Shown one piece after another: positions 18,166 to 29,160 of a stretch of 64,000 nucleotides of DNA. The notes under the pieces are model-generated. The model was not told where the DNA came from and searched no databases. It saw nothing but the letters and a program-made list of their open reading frames with translations. The stretch comes from Thiohalocapsa sp. (lineage in GTDB: Bacteria > Pseudomonadota > Gammaproteobacteria > Chromatiales > Chromatiaceae), in the NCBI RefSeq assembly GCF_022340605.1, contig NZ_JAJDNQ010000022.1, positions 1-64,000 on the forward strand. The letters are read 5' to 3'. Each line of letters starts with the position of its first letter. The stretch's first letter is position 1. Position numbers and translations under genes: made by a program.

Positions 18166-18672
18166 ATGTTGTCAGCTAACTGCTCTTCGCGGGCGGTTCG
18201 GGTCTCGTTTGCGGCCGCGATTCTGGGGCTTCTGGCAGGTTGCGCCGGCTCGCCGTCGCGCACGGTGAGCGCCGACGGGGAAGCTTTTGACCTTGCGGGC
18301 CTCGATGAGCAACGCGCAAGCGTTGTGATGGCGGCCCTGTCGCAGGTGGGTACGCCCTATGTGTACGGTGGCTCGGACCCGGGGCAGGGCCTGGACTGCA
18401 GCGGCCTCACCCAGTTTGCCCATGCCGCCGCGGGTGTCAGCATCCCGCGCATTTCCACCCAGCAGCGCGCCGCCGCCCGGCCTGTCCGGCACCGCCCTGC
18501 CCCGGGCGACCTGGTCTTCTTCAGGACCGGCCCGTCGCAGTATCACGTCGGCGTGATGGTGGACGGGGACCGCTTCGTGCACGCCTCCTCGTCCAAACAC
18601 CGCGTGCGATTGTCCAGCCTGTCCAGGCCCTACTGGCAGGCGCGTTATCTGGGCGCGGGTACCTACCTCTAG
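18166..18672 (+). CDS. NlpC/P60-family lipoprotein peptidase
   Basis: 168 residues. Lipoprotein signal with LLAGC (Cys26). The NlpC/P60 domain spans about residues 50-168 with catalytic Cys78 in LDCSGLTQFAHA, His127 in SQYHVGVMVDGD and His139 in FVHASS. Such enzymes cut peptide stems in peptidoglycan (D-glutamyl-diaminopimelate or cross-link bonds), here probably from the outer membrane facing the wall, like MepS/Spr. The ATG at 18166 is supported by the signal peptide and by the promoter at 18092. The frame is open upstream but that region holds the promoter. Confidence 0.92.
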   Translation: MLSANCSSRAVRVSFAAAILGLLAGCAGSPSRTVSADGEAFDLAGLDEQRASVVMAALSQVGTPYVYGGSDPGQGLDCSGLTQFAHAAAGVSIPRISTQQRAAARPVRHRPAPGDLVFFRTGPSQYHVGVMVDGDRFVHASSSKHRVRLSSLSRPYWQARYLGAGTYL

Positions 18673-19174
18673 CGAGGCGCTGCCTCAGACCGACAACGGC
18701 ATGAGACGGCGAATGCCGCGTCGATCGACTCGCGGCATCCAACAAGGGCCGAGGGCCGAGGGCCGAGGCCCAAGACGCGACCGCACAGCTCCGCTCGACT
18801 GCCGTTGCAGCCCTTGGCCCTTTCTGATCGGTGCTGCGGTGCACGCAAGACTTGATGCACCTGCAAAGATTTCGGCCTTTCAAGCAACCCGGTGCGTCTC
18901 GTAGCTCCGGTGGTCGCTTGTCGGCGGTGGCTGCAGCGCCGTGGGTCTGGCTGCAACCTGCGCTGCCTTCGGCAGTCCAACTCAAGCGGGCGGCCGCTGC
19001 CGGGCAATGTGCGAACTCGCCTTTTTGGAAAGGTTGTTGCACAATGCGCGGCGGTTCGGGGCCTGCCCCGGTTGGCCAGCCCCTCGTGCGGCCATCTGCC
19101 ATATGGCCTGCCCCCATATGGCGGGTCGTCTGGTTGGCCAGTGTTCCCACTCCACATCAGAAGGAGACGTCAGA
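18673..19174. other. 500-bp gap without a recognised gene
   Basis: No coding sequence supported. It holds a triple GGGCCGA repeat (about 18746-18768) and, near 19097-19125, two CCATATGG sites about 14 bp apart just upstream of the HiPIP gene. These could be an operator, but this is only a pattern. Confidence 0.4.
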
Positions 19175-19534
19175 ATGTCCGATAAGCCGATTAACAAGAG
19201 CCGTCGTGACGCTGTGAAGACCGTGCTCGGTGGCCTGGCTGCCGTTCCGGTCATGAACCTGGTCGCCACCGCTGCGGCCTACGCCCAGGACGTGCCGGCT
19301 GTCGATCCGGCCACCGATCCCACCGCGCAGGCGCTGAAGTACCACCCCGACGCCACCACCGCCGACCGCGCCGGCGCCGCGCGCCCGGGCCTGCCGCCGG
19401 ACGAGCAGTTCTGCCACAACTGCAACTTCTCGCAGCCCTATGCCGAAGAGGGCTATGAGTCCTGCACCCTGTTCCCCGGCAAGAAGGTTGCTAGCAACGG
19501 CTGGTGCACCTCCTGGACCATGCGGGCCGGCTGA
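19175..19534 (+). CDS. hip: High-potential iron-sulfur protein (HiPIP)
   Basis: 119 residues. A Tat signal carries SRRDAVKTVLGG (Arg10, Arg11) and a cut after AYA at residue 37. The mature protein of about 82 residues holds the four cluster ligands Cys80 and Cys83 (CHNC), Cys97 and Cys111, in the HiPIP spacing. HiPIPs are periplasmic one-electron carriers with a cubane [4Fe-4S] cluster. In purple bacteria they reduce the photosynthetic reaction centre; in others they feed oxidases or take electrons from thiosulfate or iron oxidation. AAGGAG lies 9-14 nt before the ATG. No electron-transfer partner gene is next to it. Confidence 0.97.
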   Translation: MSDKPINKSRRDAVKTVLGGLAAVPVMNLVATAAAYAQDVPAVDPATDPTAQALKYHPDATTADRAGAARPGLPPDEQFCHNCNFSQPYAEEGYESCTLFPGKKVASNGWCTSWTMRAG

Positions 19535-19547
19535 CACTGTTCGCCGT

Positions 19548-19570
19548 CGCCGGGCAGCACCTGCCCGGCG
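19548..19570 (+). terminator. 10-bp perfect hairpin after HiPIP
   Basis: CGCCGGGCAG-CAC-CTGCCCGGCG starts 14 bp past the HiPIP stop. It is strong but lacks a T-run. It fits either a terminator or the GCCGGGC palindrome family. Confidence 0.5.
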
Positions 19571-19619
19571 CACGCCCTTGGCGCTGGCCCGTCCGGGTCG
19601 GCGCCAAGCCGGCAATTGG

Positions 19620-19689
19620 CCCCAGTACCTCTGCCCCAGTACCTCTGCCCCAGTACCTCTGCCCCAGTACCTCTGCCCCAGTACGTCTG
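19620..19689. repeat. Tandem 14-bp repeat, 5 copies
   Basis: Five head-to-tail copies of CCCCAGTACCTCTG; four are exact and the fifth has one change (CGTCTG). Each unit contains GTAC. The array lies between the HiPIP hairpin and the next gene at 20001. The rest of 19690-20000 shows no gene. Confidence 0.95.
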
Positions 19690-20000
19690 CCTCCAGCGGA
19701 CGCTTCCGGTCTCGGCGCTCCAGCGGTTCCTGCGCTTTGCCGCATGTCACTCCTTCCCGGCGTCTACCGCGGCCGGCTTGCCAGCTCCGCTACGGCTTGC
19801 GCAGTGGGCGCAGCCCGACAGATGCCTCAATTCCGCACGCCTTGATGCAGCGCAGCATTCGCTCGTGCGCTCACGGTTTTTCCGGAGGGCAGCCGCCAGT
19901 ATTATCGAATGATGATGGGCGTTGCGCTGCTGCCCGCCACCGGGCAACGTCGATTCGGCCGCTGAGAACTGCAGCGCCTCGGTTGGGGGAGCCGTAATCC

Positions 20001-20768
20001 ATGGACCAAGCCGTCACGCTTCGCGTGTCACCCGTGTTGATCAGGGCCGCCGTCTGGACGCTGATCGGCATGATCTATGCCCCGCTATACCTCGTAGTGA
20101 GCCAACTGCTGGCGCCCGCGCTCGGCGCCTTTGCCAGCGTCGCCGCCGCCGGCATTGCCGGCGGCATCGGTGCCGCCTTCTATGGTGCGCGTCAGCTCGC
20201 GCTGACGGCGAGCCTGATCGGCACCGGCTGCGCGATGCCGGCGATGGCCGCGGGCACCGCGCCCTGGCTGCCTAGCCTGGCGGCGGTGCTGGTAAGCATC
20301 GCGGTGGGATTCTTGGTGCGTTTCCCGCGGCGCTGCACCGAAGATGTCGGGCTGAAGGTGCTGGTGGGCTTTGGGATGGGGACGCTGGCCGGCGCATTGC
20401 TGCTCGCCGGCGAGCGGCTCGTCGGCGTCCAACTGCCAATGCCGGCGGTCCTGGCCTTCCAAGTGTCCGTTACCGGCGTCCTCTACGTCGGCGTAATCGT
20501 GATGCGGCCCGTGCACGCGCTGACGCGCGGGCGCTTCTGCGACCTCAGCGAGGGTTTGGTGATCGCGGTCATCGCCGTCATTGCCGCCAACGGGCTGGCC
20601 GGACTTGCCGGCATCTTCGACGAAGGGGCATCGTCCGGTCCACTCACGACGATCCTGTTGCACGTCTCCGAGCAGTTGCCCGCCGGCCTGATTGCCGCGA
20701 TGTTCGCCGGTGCCGTTGCCGGGGGGCTGCTGGAACTGTTCGAGTTCGACTGGGTGGACCGCGGCTAG
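20001..20768 (+). CDS. Polytopic membrane protein of unknown function
   Basis: 255 residues with roughly seven hydrophobic helices, for example [54 protein letters not shown] and [20 protein letters not shown] short charged loop ([11 protein letters not shown]) sits in the middle. It ends with [11 protein letters not shown]. No transporter or enzyme signature was recognised. It is 122 bp upstream of rlmE, on the same strand but with a gap that probably separates transcription. Confidence 0.7.
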   Translation: MDQAVTLRVSPVLIRAAVWTLIGMIYAPLYLVVSQLLAPALGAFASVAAAGIAGGIGAAFYGARQLALTASLIGTGCAMPAMAAGTAPWLPSLAAVLVSIAVGFLVRFPRRCTEDVGLKVLVGFGMGTLAGALLLAGERLVGVQLPMPAVLAFQVSVTGVLYVGVIVMRPVHALTRGRFCDLSEGLVIAVIAVIAANGLAGLAGIFDEGASSGPLTTILLHVSEQLPAGLIAAMFAGAVAGGLLELFEFDWVDRG

Positions 20769-20890
20769 GGAAGCACCGATTTATCGGCGGTTTCCCGCTG
20801 CCGCTTGCAGTCGCGCTTGCGCGGGGCGTCTTTGGTCGGCAACCTTGCGCCATCCGGCGTCCCCACAGATCCATCGCGCACAGCCTCGCC

Positions 20891-21514
20891 ATGAAGCGCT
20901 CCAAGAGCAGTCAGCGCTGGCTTGCCCGCCAGGCAAGCGATCCTTATGTATTACGTTCCAAGGCTGAGGGCTACCGCTCCCGGGCGGCATACAAGCTGCT
21001 GGACCTGGATCGCAAGGACCGGCTGTTGCGCCCCGGCATGACCGTGGTTGATCTCGGGGCGGCCCCCGGTGGCTGGTCTCAGGTGGCGGCACAGGCGGTG
21101 GGCCGGCGCGGGCGCGTGCTGGCGCTGGACCTGCTCGATATGGCCCCGATCGAAGGCGTCGACGTCATCGGCGGGGATTTTGGCGACGACGACGTGCTGG
21201 CAAGGGCGCTCGACTGGCTAGGCGGCCGGGCGGCCGACCTTGTCCTTTCCGACATGGCCCCAAACGTGTCGGGAATGAAGGCGGTGGACCAACCCCGGTC
21301 GATGCTCCTGGTGGAACTGGCGCTGGACTTCGCCGCTCGGGCACTGCTACCGGGGGGCGCGCTTGTCGTCAAGGCGTTCCAGGGCGAGGGCTTCGACTCG
21401 GTGCTGCGCCAGTTCCGCGAACGCTTCGATAAGGTTGCCTGCCGCAAGCCCGAGGCCTCCCGCAGCCAGAGCCGCGAAACCTATTTTGTGGCAAAAGGCT
21501 TCCGGGTCGGTTAG
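20891..21514 (+). CDS. rlmE: 23S rRNA (uridine-2'-O) methyltransferase RlmE
   Basis: 207 residues, as in the family. RlmE (FtsJ/RrmJ) methylates U2552 of 23S rRNA in the assembled 50S subunit, using SAM. It shows [15 protein letters not shown] (catalytic Lys), the SAM loop [30 protein letters not shown] (Asp), [10 protein letters not shown] (Lys) and [11 protein letters not shown] (Glu), completing the K-D-K-E tetrad. It lies directly upstream of ftsH, the standard rlmE-ftsH-folP-glmM order. Confidence 0.97.
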   Translation: MKRSKSSQRWLARQASDPYVLRSKAEGYRSRAAYKLLDLDRKDRLLRPGMTVVDLGAAPGGWSQVAAQAVGRRGRVLALDLLDMAPIEGVDVIGGDFGDDDVLARALDWLGGRAADLVLSDMAPNVSGMKAVDQPRSMLLVELALDFAARALLPGGALVVKAFQGEGFDSVLRQFRERFDKVACRKPEASRSQSRETYFVAKGFRVG

Positions 21515-21615
21515 GGTTCGACTCCAAGCACCCAATCCCAAACACTCCAGCCAATTGTGAACAAGCCGTCGCCGGTGCTCGCATCCGGACGCCGGCGACT
21601 GAAGAGGCACGCTCC

Positions 21616-23562
<1,947 letters not shown>

Positions 23563-23573
23563 CCGAGGCCCGG

Positions 23574-24536
23574 ATGGCCGGTGCGACCGCACCGGCCGCC
23601 GCGCCCCGTTCCGCGCTCGAATCCGCGCCGGAATCTTCGCCGAAATCCCCGCCGAACCGGCTCATACTCGCCTGCGGCGACCATCGGCTCGACCTCGGCA
23701 CGCCCCTGGTGATGGGTGTGCTCAATATCACCCCCGACTCCTTTTCGGACGGGGGTGATTTTTTTGCGCCCGACGCGGCGCTGCGTCGGGCGGAGCAGAT
23801 GGTGGCCGACGGGGCCGACATTATCGATGTCGGTGGCGAGTCAACGCGCCCCGGTGCCGCAGCGGTGGATGTCGCCGACGAACTCGGGCGGGTGGTGCCC
23901 GTGATCGAGGTGCTGGCGCGGCGGCTGCCGGTGCCGATCTCCGTCGATACGTCGAAGCCCGAGGTGATGCGCGCCGCCGCGGACGCTGGTGCGGCGCTTA
24001 TTAACGACGTCCGCGCGCTGCGGGTGCCGGGTGCCCTTGCCGCCGCCGCTGCGCTAGACCTCCCGGTTTGTCTGATGCACATGCAGGGCGATCCCCGTAC
24101 CATGCAGACGGACCCGGCCTATGCAGACGTCGTGGCCGAGGTGCGCGGCTTCCTTGCCGAGCGTATCGCGGCCTGTGTCGGCGTAGGACTTACACGCGAG
24201 CGTCTGTTGGTCGATCCGGGTTTTGGCTTTGGCAAGCGCTTGGCGCATAATCTCGGCCTTTTGGCGCGGCTGGCCGAGCTCAAGGCGCTCGGCCAGCCGT
24301 TGTTGGTTGGTTTGTCGCGCAAGTCCATGCTCGGCGCACTGACGGGCCGCCCTGTGGATGAGCGTCTGGCTGCCGGGCTGGCCGCTGCCGTAATCGCCGC
24401 CCGCGGCGGTGCGCGCATCCTGCGGGTGCACGATGTCGCTGCAACCGTGGACGCGCTCAAGGTGGTCGCCGCCGTCGAGGCGGTGGAGTCGGGCGCGGCA
24501 GCCGCTGTTTCCGTCGCTTGGGGGGATTCCCATTGA
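23574..24536 (+). CDS. folP: Dihydropteroate synthase
   Basis: 320 residues. FolP joins p-aminobenzoate to dihydropterin pyrophosphate in folate synthesis and is the sulfonamide target. It has [28 protein letters not shown] and [15 protein letters not shown]. The N-terminus has an extra Ala/Pro/Ser-rich 35 residues before [16 protein letters not shown] 23574 is used; TTG 23559, which overlaps the ftsH stop (TTGA), is also possible. The 3' end overlaps the glmM start. A terminator-shaped hairpin lies inside the gene at 23727-23765. Confidence 0.95.
   Translation: MAGATAPAAAPRSALESAPESSPKSPPNRLILACGDHRLDLGTPLVMGVLNITPDSFSDGGDFFAPDAALRRAEQMVADGADIIDVGGESTRPGAAAVDVADELGRVVPVIEVLARRLPVPISVDTSKPEVMRAAADAGAALINDVRALRVPGALAAAAALDLPVCLMHMQGDPRTMQTDPAYADVVAEVRGFLAERIAACVGVGLTRERLLVDPGFGFGKRLAHNLGLLARLAELKALGQPLLVGLSRKSMLGALTGRPVDERLAAGLAAAVIAARGGARILRVHDVAATVDALKVVAAVEAVESGAAAAVSVAWGDSH
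23727..23765 (+). terminator. Intrinsic-terminator-shaped hairpin inside folP
   Basis: Arms ATCACCCCCG and CGGGGGTGAT pair perfectly, with an inner TCC/GGA stem around TTTTC, followed by seven T residues (23759-23765). It spans the conserved DHPS motif [13 protein letters not shown], so coding constraint explains part of it. Its shape and T-run are nevertheless those of a strong Rho-independent terminator, about 50 codons into the gene. Confidence 0.55.
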
Positions 24537-25873
24537 AGCGAAAATACTTCGGCACCGACGGTATTCGCGGGCGTGTCGGCGACCCGACCATCAGTCCGGA
24601 CTTCGTCGTCAAGCTCGGTTGGGCTGCCGGCAAGGTGCTTGGCGGCGCGGCGCACAGCACCGTCCTCATCGGCAAGGACACCCGCATTTCCGGCTACATG
24701 TTCGAGTCCGCGCTGGAGGCGGGTCTGGTGGCCGCGGGCATGGACATTCGCCTGCTCGGTCCGATGCCCACGCCGGGCGTCGCCTATCTGACGCGCACCT
24801 TCCGCGCCGCTGCCGGCATCGTCATCACCGCGTCGCACAATCCGTACGACGACAACGGCATCAAGTTCTTCTCCGGCGAGGGGGATAAGCTGCCGGACGA
24901 TGTCGAGCTCGCCATCGAGGCCGAGATCGATCTCCCGCTTACGACGGTGCCTGCTGCCGAGCTTGGCAGGATCAAGCGGGTCGATGATGCGGCCGGCCGC
25001 TACATCGAGTTCTGCAAGGGCTCCTTCCCGCAGGACCGGTCGTTGCGTGGCATGAAGATCGTGCTCGATTGCGCCCACGGTGCCACCTACAACATCGCGC
25101 CCTACGTGTTCGAGGAACTCGGTGCGCAGGTCGTCACCATCGGCGCCGCGCCGGACGGGCTCAACATCAACCGTGACGTCGGCTCCACCAAGCCAGAGGC
25201 TCTCGCGCGCCGGGTGTTGGAGGAGCGGGCGGACCTCGGCATCGCCTTCGATGGCGACGGTGACCGCCTGATGATGGCGGATGCGGCCGGGACCATCGTC
25301 GATGGCGACGCGTTGATCTATATCATTGCCAGGTCGAGACTCGGGTCTAATTGCCTCGCCGGGCCGGTGGTGGGGACACTGATGAGCAACCTGGGTCTCG
25401 AACTGGCCTTGCGCCGCATCGACGTCGCCTTCGAGCGCACGCAGGTGGGCGACCGCTACATCATGGAACGACTCAAGGAGTCCGGCGGTATCCTCGGCGG
25501 CGAGCCCTCCGGGCACATCATATGCCGCGATCGCACCTCCACCGGCGATGGTATCGTTGCCGCGCTGCAGGTGCTCGCGGCGCTGGCGGAGCGGGGCTGC
25601 ACGCTGACCGAAGCCGCCACCGAGGTCGATCACTATCCGCAGGTGCTGGTGAATGTGCGCCTCGAGCGCCGCATGGACCCCACCAAGCTGCCGGCGATCC
25701 AGAGCGCGGTCGCCGCGGTCGAGGCCGAGCTTGCGGGTCACGGGCGCGTGCTGCTGCGGCCCTCCGGCACCGAGCCCGTTGTGCGAGTGATGGTGGAAGG
25801 CATGAACGCCGGCCAGGTGGAGGCGCTTGCCGAGCAACTGGCCGACACGGTACGCAGCGAGATCGGCGCCTGA
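24533..25873 (+). CDS. glmM: Phosphoglucosamine mutase
   Basis: 446 residues (E. coli 445). GlmM converts glucosamine-6-phosphate to glucosamine-1-phosphate for peptidoglycan and LPS. It has the start [15 protein letters not shown], the phosphoserine loop [17 protein letters not shown], the metal loop [12 protein letters not shown], the sugar loop GGEPSGH and the phosphate loop [17 protein letters not shown]. Start TTG 24533 overlaps the folP stop as TTGA and puts KRKYFGTDG at the N-terminus, as in the family. An in-frame TTG at 24518 would add five residues. Confidence 0.97.
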   Translation: MKRKYFGTDGIRGRVGDPTISPDFVVKLGWAAGKVLGGAAHSTVLIGKDTRISGYMFESALEAGLVAAGMDIRLLGPMPTPGVAYLTRTFRAAAGIVITASHNPYDDNGIKFFSGEGDKLPDDVELAIEAEIDLPLTTVPAAELGRIKRVDDAAGRYIEFCKGSFPQDRSLRGMKIVLDCAHGATYNIAPYVFEELGAQVVTIGAAPDGLNINRDVGSTKPEALARRVLEERADLGIAFDGDGDRLMMADAAGTIVDGDALIYIIARSRLGSNCLAGPVVGTLMSNLGLELALRRIDVAFERTQVGDRYIMERLKESGGILGGEPSGHIICRDRTSTGDGIVAALQVLAALAERGCTLTEAATEVDHYPQVLVNVRLERRMDPTKLPAIQSAVAAVEAELAGHGRVLLRPSGTEPVVRVMVEGMNAGQVEALAEQLADTVRSEIGA

Positions 25874-25927
25874 CGCCGCCCATCCCGGTCACGCATCCCA
25901 GACAAGCATCCCAGTGCCTCGCTACGG

Positions 25928-26045
25928 AAGTTCCGAGACCGGGCTCCCTCGTTGTCGTTGTCGTAATCGGAGTCGTTATCGAATATCCGCACGCTTGAGA
26001 TCACGACAACGACCAGAGGCGGTCTCGGGGCTCGCGCGCTGTTGC
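25928..26045. repeat. Dispersed palindromic element, copy B
   Basis: A 9-bp perfect inverted repeat, CCGAGACCG (25933-25941) and CGGTCTCGG (26020-26028), flanks TCGTTGTCGTTGTCG, TAATCGGAGTCGTTATCG and ATATCCGCACGCTTGAGATC. The same parts in the same order make up copy A at 17885. The remainder of the 306-bp gap after glmM holds only the leader of the next gene. Confidence 0.7.
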
Positions 26046-26179
26046 ACGAGTCGCGTTCCCAGTCGCCGCCCCCAGTCTCGCCAACCCGGGCAGACCTTAT
26101 CCACGCCGCGGCGCATCGCCATGCGGCTGGCGCAGGCTTGCACGCGGCGCGGGCGAAAGATTCCCAACAGGAGCTTTTG

Positions 26180-27550
26180 ATGTCATCGACGACCTCCATC
26201 CATGGCATGTGGTCCTCGCGGCTGGCGTTCATCCTCGCCGCGACGGGCTCCGCCGTGGGTCTTGGCAACGTCTGGCGCTTCCCGTATACCGCGGGCGAGT
26301 ACGGCGGCGGCGCCTTCGTGCTCGTCTACCTGCTCTGCGTGGCGGGCATCGGCATCCCCATCATGATGGCGGAAATCATGCTCGGCCGGCGCGGCCGGCA
26401 GAGCCCCATCAACACCATGAAGAGCCTGGCGCGGGAGGAGGGCAGCAGCCCGGCATGGCAACTGCTGGGTTGGATGGGGATTGTCGCGGGATTCCTCATC
26501 CTGTCGTTTTACAGCGTCATCGCCGGCTGGACGCTGGCCTACGTGTTCCGGGCGGGTAGTGGGCTGTTCGCCGGCGCGGACGCGGCCGTGGCGCAGGCCA
26601 TGTTCGAGGGGCTGGTGTCGGACCCGGAGCGGCTCCTCGCGTGGCACACCATATTCATGGTGATGACCACCCTGGTGGTGGCGCGCGGCGTGGCGAGCGG
26701 ACTGGAGAGCGCGGTGCGCTGGCTGATGCCGGCGCTGTTCCTGCTGCTGGTGGTGATGGTGTTCTATGCCGCTGAGGCCGGCGACTTCGGTAGCGGCTTT
26801 GCGTACATGTTTTCGCCGGATTTCGGCAAGCTCGGCTCGCGCTTCGGCGAGGCGTTGCTGAGCGCGATGGGCCAGGCGTTCTTCAGCCTCAGCCTCGGCA
26901 TGGGCGCCATCATGATCTACGGTTCCTATCTCAACAGCCGTGCATCCATCGCGCAGAACGTCATTATCATCGCCGGCATGGACACGCTGGTGGCGCTCCT
27001 GGCCGGACTGGCGATCTTCCCTATCGTGCTCGCCAACGGCCTCGAGCCGGGCAGCGGCCCCGGGCTGATCTTCCAGACCCTGCCCATTGCCTTCGGTCAG
27101 ATGCCCGGCGGTGCGTTGTTCGGCGCCGTGTTCTTCATTCTGCTGGTATTTGCGGCATGGACCTCGGCAATTTCGTTGTTGGAGCCCATCACCGCCTGGC
27201 TAGTGGAGAATCGCGGCTTCAGCCGTCCGCGCGCCGCGGCCCTGGGCGGCAGTCTGGTGTGGCTGCTGGGGATTGCTTGCCTCCTGTCGCTCAATGTCTG
27301 GTCCGACGTCAAGGTGTTCGGCAAGGGCTTCCTCGATCTGTTCGACTATCTGACGGCCAATGTCCTGTTGCCCTTAGGTGGTGTCTTGATCGCCATCTTC
27401 GCCGGGTGGATTATGCGGCGCGCCTCGAGCGCGGACGAGTTGGGGTTCACGGAGCGCTCCTTCGTGTACCGTCTCTGGCTGCTGCTCGTGCGGTTCGTGG
27501 CGCCGGCGTGCGTCATTATCGTTTTCCTAAATGCGATCGGGTTGATCTGA
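26180..27550 (+). CDS. Sodium-dependent transporter, NSS (SNF) family
   Basis: 456 residues with 11-12 helices. The neurotransmitter:sodium symporter signature is at the N-terminus: FILAATGSAVGLGNVWRFPY with the Na+-binding Gly/Asn, then GAFVLVYLLCVAGIGIPIMM. Bacterial members such as LeuT, TnaT and MhsT take up amino acids; the substrate here cannot be told. The start at 26180 follows AGGAG by 8 nt. The frame is open 46 codons further up but through repeat B. Confidence 0.95.
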   Translation: MSSTTSIHGMWSSRLAFILAATGSAVGLGNVWRFPYTAGEYGGGAFVLVYLLCVAGIGIPIMMAEIMLGRRGRQSPINTMKSLAREEGSSPAWQLLGWMGIVAGFLILSFYSVIAGWTLAYVFRAGSGLFAGADAAVAQAMFEGLVSDPERLLAWHTIFMVMTTLVVARGVASGLESAVRWLMPALFLLLVVMVFYAAEAGDFGSGFAYMFSPDFGKLGSRFGEALLSAMGQAFFSLSLGMGAIMIYGSYLNSRASIAQNVIIIAGMDTLVALLAGLAIFPIVLANGLEPGSGPGLIFQTLPIAFGQMPGGALFGAVFFILLVFAAWTSAISLLEPITAWLVENRGFSRPRAAALGGSLVWLLGIACLLSLNVWSDVKVFGKGFLDLFDYLTANVLLPLGGVLIAIFAGWIMRRASSADELGFTERSFVYRLWLLLVRFVAPACVIIVFLNAIGLI

Positions 27551-27551
27551 C

Positions 27552-27986
27552 GTGCCGGTTATCAAGAAGAGCGCATTGGTGCGGCATTCGGCGGAGCAGA
27601 TGTTCGGGCTCGTCGCCGATGTCAAGCAATATCCGGAGTTTCTACCCTGGTGTCAGTCCACGGAACTGCTCTCGTCCACCGACGAGCAGATCTGCGGACG
27701 CATCGAGGTGGCCCGGTTGGGTGTGCGGCAGAAGTTCTCCACCTGTAACCGCATCGACCCGCCGCATCGGATGCAGATCGATCTCATGGACGGTCCCTTT
27801 CGCAAGCTGACAGGGGCCTGGACCTTCAAGGCGCTGCGTGAGGATGCCTGCAAGGTGGAGTTGGAACTGGACTTCGAGTTTTCCGGCAGGCTCATCGACA
27901 AGGCCTTCGGTGGCGTGTTCGGACAGATTGCAAACTCGCTCGTGGATGCGTTCTGCAAGCGAGCGGACGAGGTGTATGGTGACTGA
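27552..27986 (+). CDS. ratA: RatA/Coq10-like START-domain protein
   Basis: 144 residues from GTG 27552. A START/polyketide-cyclase fold of the Coq10 subgroup: VIKKSALVRHSAEQMFGLVA, DVKQYPEFLPWCQSTELL and FEFSGRLIDKAFGGVFGQIA. E. coli RatA was reported to block 70S assembly by binding 50S, while relatives bind ubiquinone or its intermediates, so a respiratory role is as likely. Its stop overlaps the rnfH start (ATGGTGACTGA). This pair beside bamE and fur is a standard gammaproteobacterial arrangement. Confidence 0.93.
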   Translation: MPVIKKSALVRHSAEQMFGLVADVKQYPEFLPWCQSTELLSSTDEQICGRIEVARLGVRQKFSTCNRIDPPHRMQIDLMDGPFRKLTGAWTFKALREDACKVELELDFEFSGRLIDKAFGGVFGQIANSLVDAFCKRADEVYGD

Positions 27987-28311
27987 CGAAAGCAAGATTC
28001 GCGTGGAGGTGGCCTACGCCCGCGAGAAGCAGCAGGCGCTGCTGCAGGTGCAGGGCGAGCCGGGGCTCACGATCCGCGAGGCCATCGAGCGCTCCGGCGT
28101 GCTGCAACGCTTCCCGGACATCGACCTCGCGGTCAACAAGGTGGGCGTGTTCGGCAAGGTCACCACGCTCGAGGCGACCCTCGCCGATGGTGATCGGGTG
28201 GAGATCTATCCGCCGCTGATTGCCGACCCGAAGCAGGCGCGCAAGGTGCGAGCAGCCAATACGGGCGACAAGCCCCGCGCTGCCGCCGCGTCAGAAAAGC
28301 CGGACGCCTGA
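27976..28311 (+). CDS. rnfH: RnfH-family protein (RatB)
   Basis: 111 residues with a ubiquitin-like beta-grasp fold (UPF0125): IRVEVAYAREKQQALLQVQG, TIREAIERSGVLQRFPDIDL, NKVGVFGKVTTLEATLADGD and RVEIYPPLIADPKQARK. The tail is Ala/Lys-rich. Function is not established; named for co-occurrence with rnf genes in Rhodobacter and as RatB next to ratA. It overlaps ratA by 11 nt. Confidence 0.9.
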   Translation: MVTDESKIRVEVAYAREKQQALLQVQGEPGLTIREAIERSGVLQRFPDIDLAVNKVGVFGKVTTLEATLADGDRVEIYPPLIADPKQARKVRAANTGDKPRAAAASEKPDA

Positions 28312-28454
28312 GCGCGGCGCGGCGCGGCCGGCAGCGCGCAACTGAGTGCGCGGCCGGCCAGGGCCGCTCTCGCTCTGCCGACAACTTGGCGTCGTGCCGC
28401 GTCGTGTCGCTGCTCGGTTGGCTGTAGGGTGGAGGAGCGTGGCGCAATCGACCT

Positions 28455-28505
28455 CTGAGACGGTCTCGGGACTTGCGCCCTGCTGCGCTAGTCCTTTCCG
28501 CCCCC
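28455..28505. repeat. Dispersed palindromic element, copy C (right part only)
   Basis: GAGACGGTCTCGGGACTTGC then GCCCTGCTGCGCTAG matches the right-hand third of copy A (GAGACGGTCTCGGCACTTGC, GCACTACAGCACTAG). It sits between the convergent rnfH and bamE genes and overlaps the last codons of bamE. Confidence 0.6.
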
Positions 28506-28973
28506 TGCCGCGTCCAGGGCCCGGCCGAAAAGCCCCTTCTTCTCCTCCCAGTCGGGCACCTTCACGACGACCTCGTGCTCGGTCTCGCCGGGGATGCCCT
28601 CATGCCGGTCCGGCGGCACGAAGCCCTGGATGCGCACCAGGGCATCGTCTTCGAAGAACAGCGTCAGTGGTTTTTCCTCCATCGGGCCGCGCCCGCGCTG
28701 CAGGGTGTAGGTGTAGTCCCAGCGGTCGGTGTGGAACATGTCCATGAGCATCGGCGTGCCGAGCACGTAGCGGACCTGGTCCTTGGTCATGCCGAGCCGC
28801 AGCTGATCCAGCATGTCCTTGCTGACGATGTTGCCTTGCTGAACGGGCATCTTGTACACGAAGGGGAGATCGGCCAGGGCCGGCTCCCGGTACACGTCGT
28901 TCTTCGTGTTGCGCGCGCATCCGATTTGTGCGGCAATAGCGAGGCTGATTAGGAGAATGACAATCTTTCGCAT
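28488..28973 (-). CDS. bamE: Outer membrane protein assembly factor BamE
   Basis: 161 residues. Lipoprotein signal with lipobox AQIGC (Cys about 19). The SmpA/OmlA fold is seen in VYKMPVQQGNIVSKDMLDQL, RLGMTKDQVRYVLGTPMLMD and FHTDRWDYTYTLQRGRG. BamE binds BamD and phosphatidylglycerol in the Bam complex that inserts barrels such as the protein at 1046. The start at 28973 is set by the signal peptide. It diverges from fur across 187 bp, the usual pairing. Confidence 0.96.
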   Translation of the reverse strand: MRKIVILLISLAIAAQIGCARNTKNDVYREPALADLPFVYKMPVQQGNIVSKDMLDQLRLGMTKDQVRYVLGTPMLMDMFHTDRWDYTYTLQRGRGPMEEKPLTLFFEDDALVRIQGFVPPDRHEGIPGETEHEVVVKVPDWEEKKGLFGRALDAAGGGKD

Positions 28974-29160
28974 TGGTCCCAAGACTTCGTGACTGCTGCC
29001 GAGTCGGCTCGACAGGGCAGTGGGGGAGGCGTTGGTCAGTGAACGGTGTGCGCCGCTCGTTTTGAACATGTCGTTGTGGACAGCAGGTTGAGCCCGACAA
29101 GTCTATCGCAGGCTGTGCGGACACTTCACTTGCCCGCGGGCGCTGCGGGGACATGACGCA

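Noticed and set aside
24119-25837. 572-codon minus-strand frame opposite folP/glmM
   Set aside because: Antisense shadow of well-conserved genes; the protein has no domain-like pattern and is His/Arg-rich.
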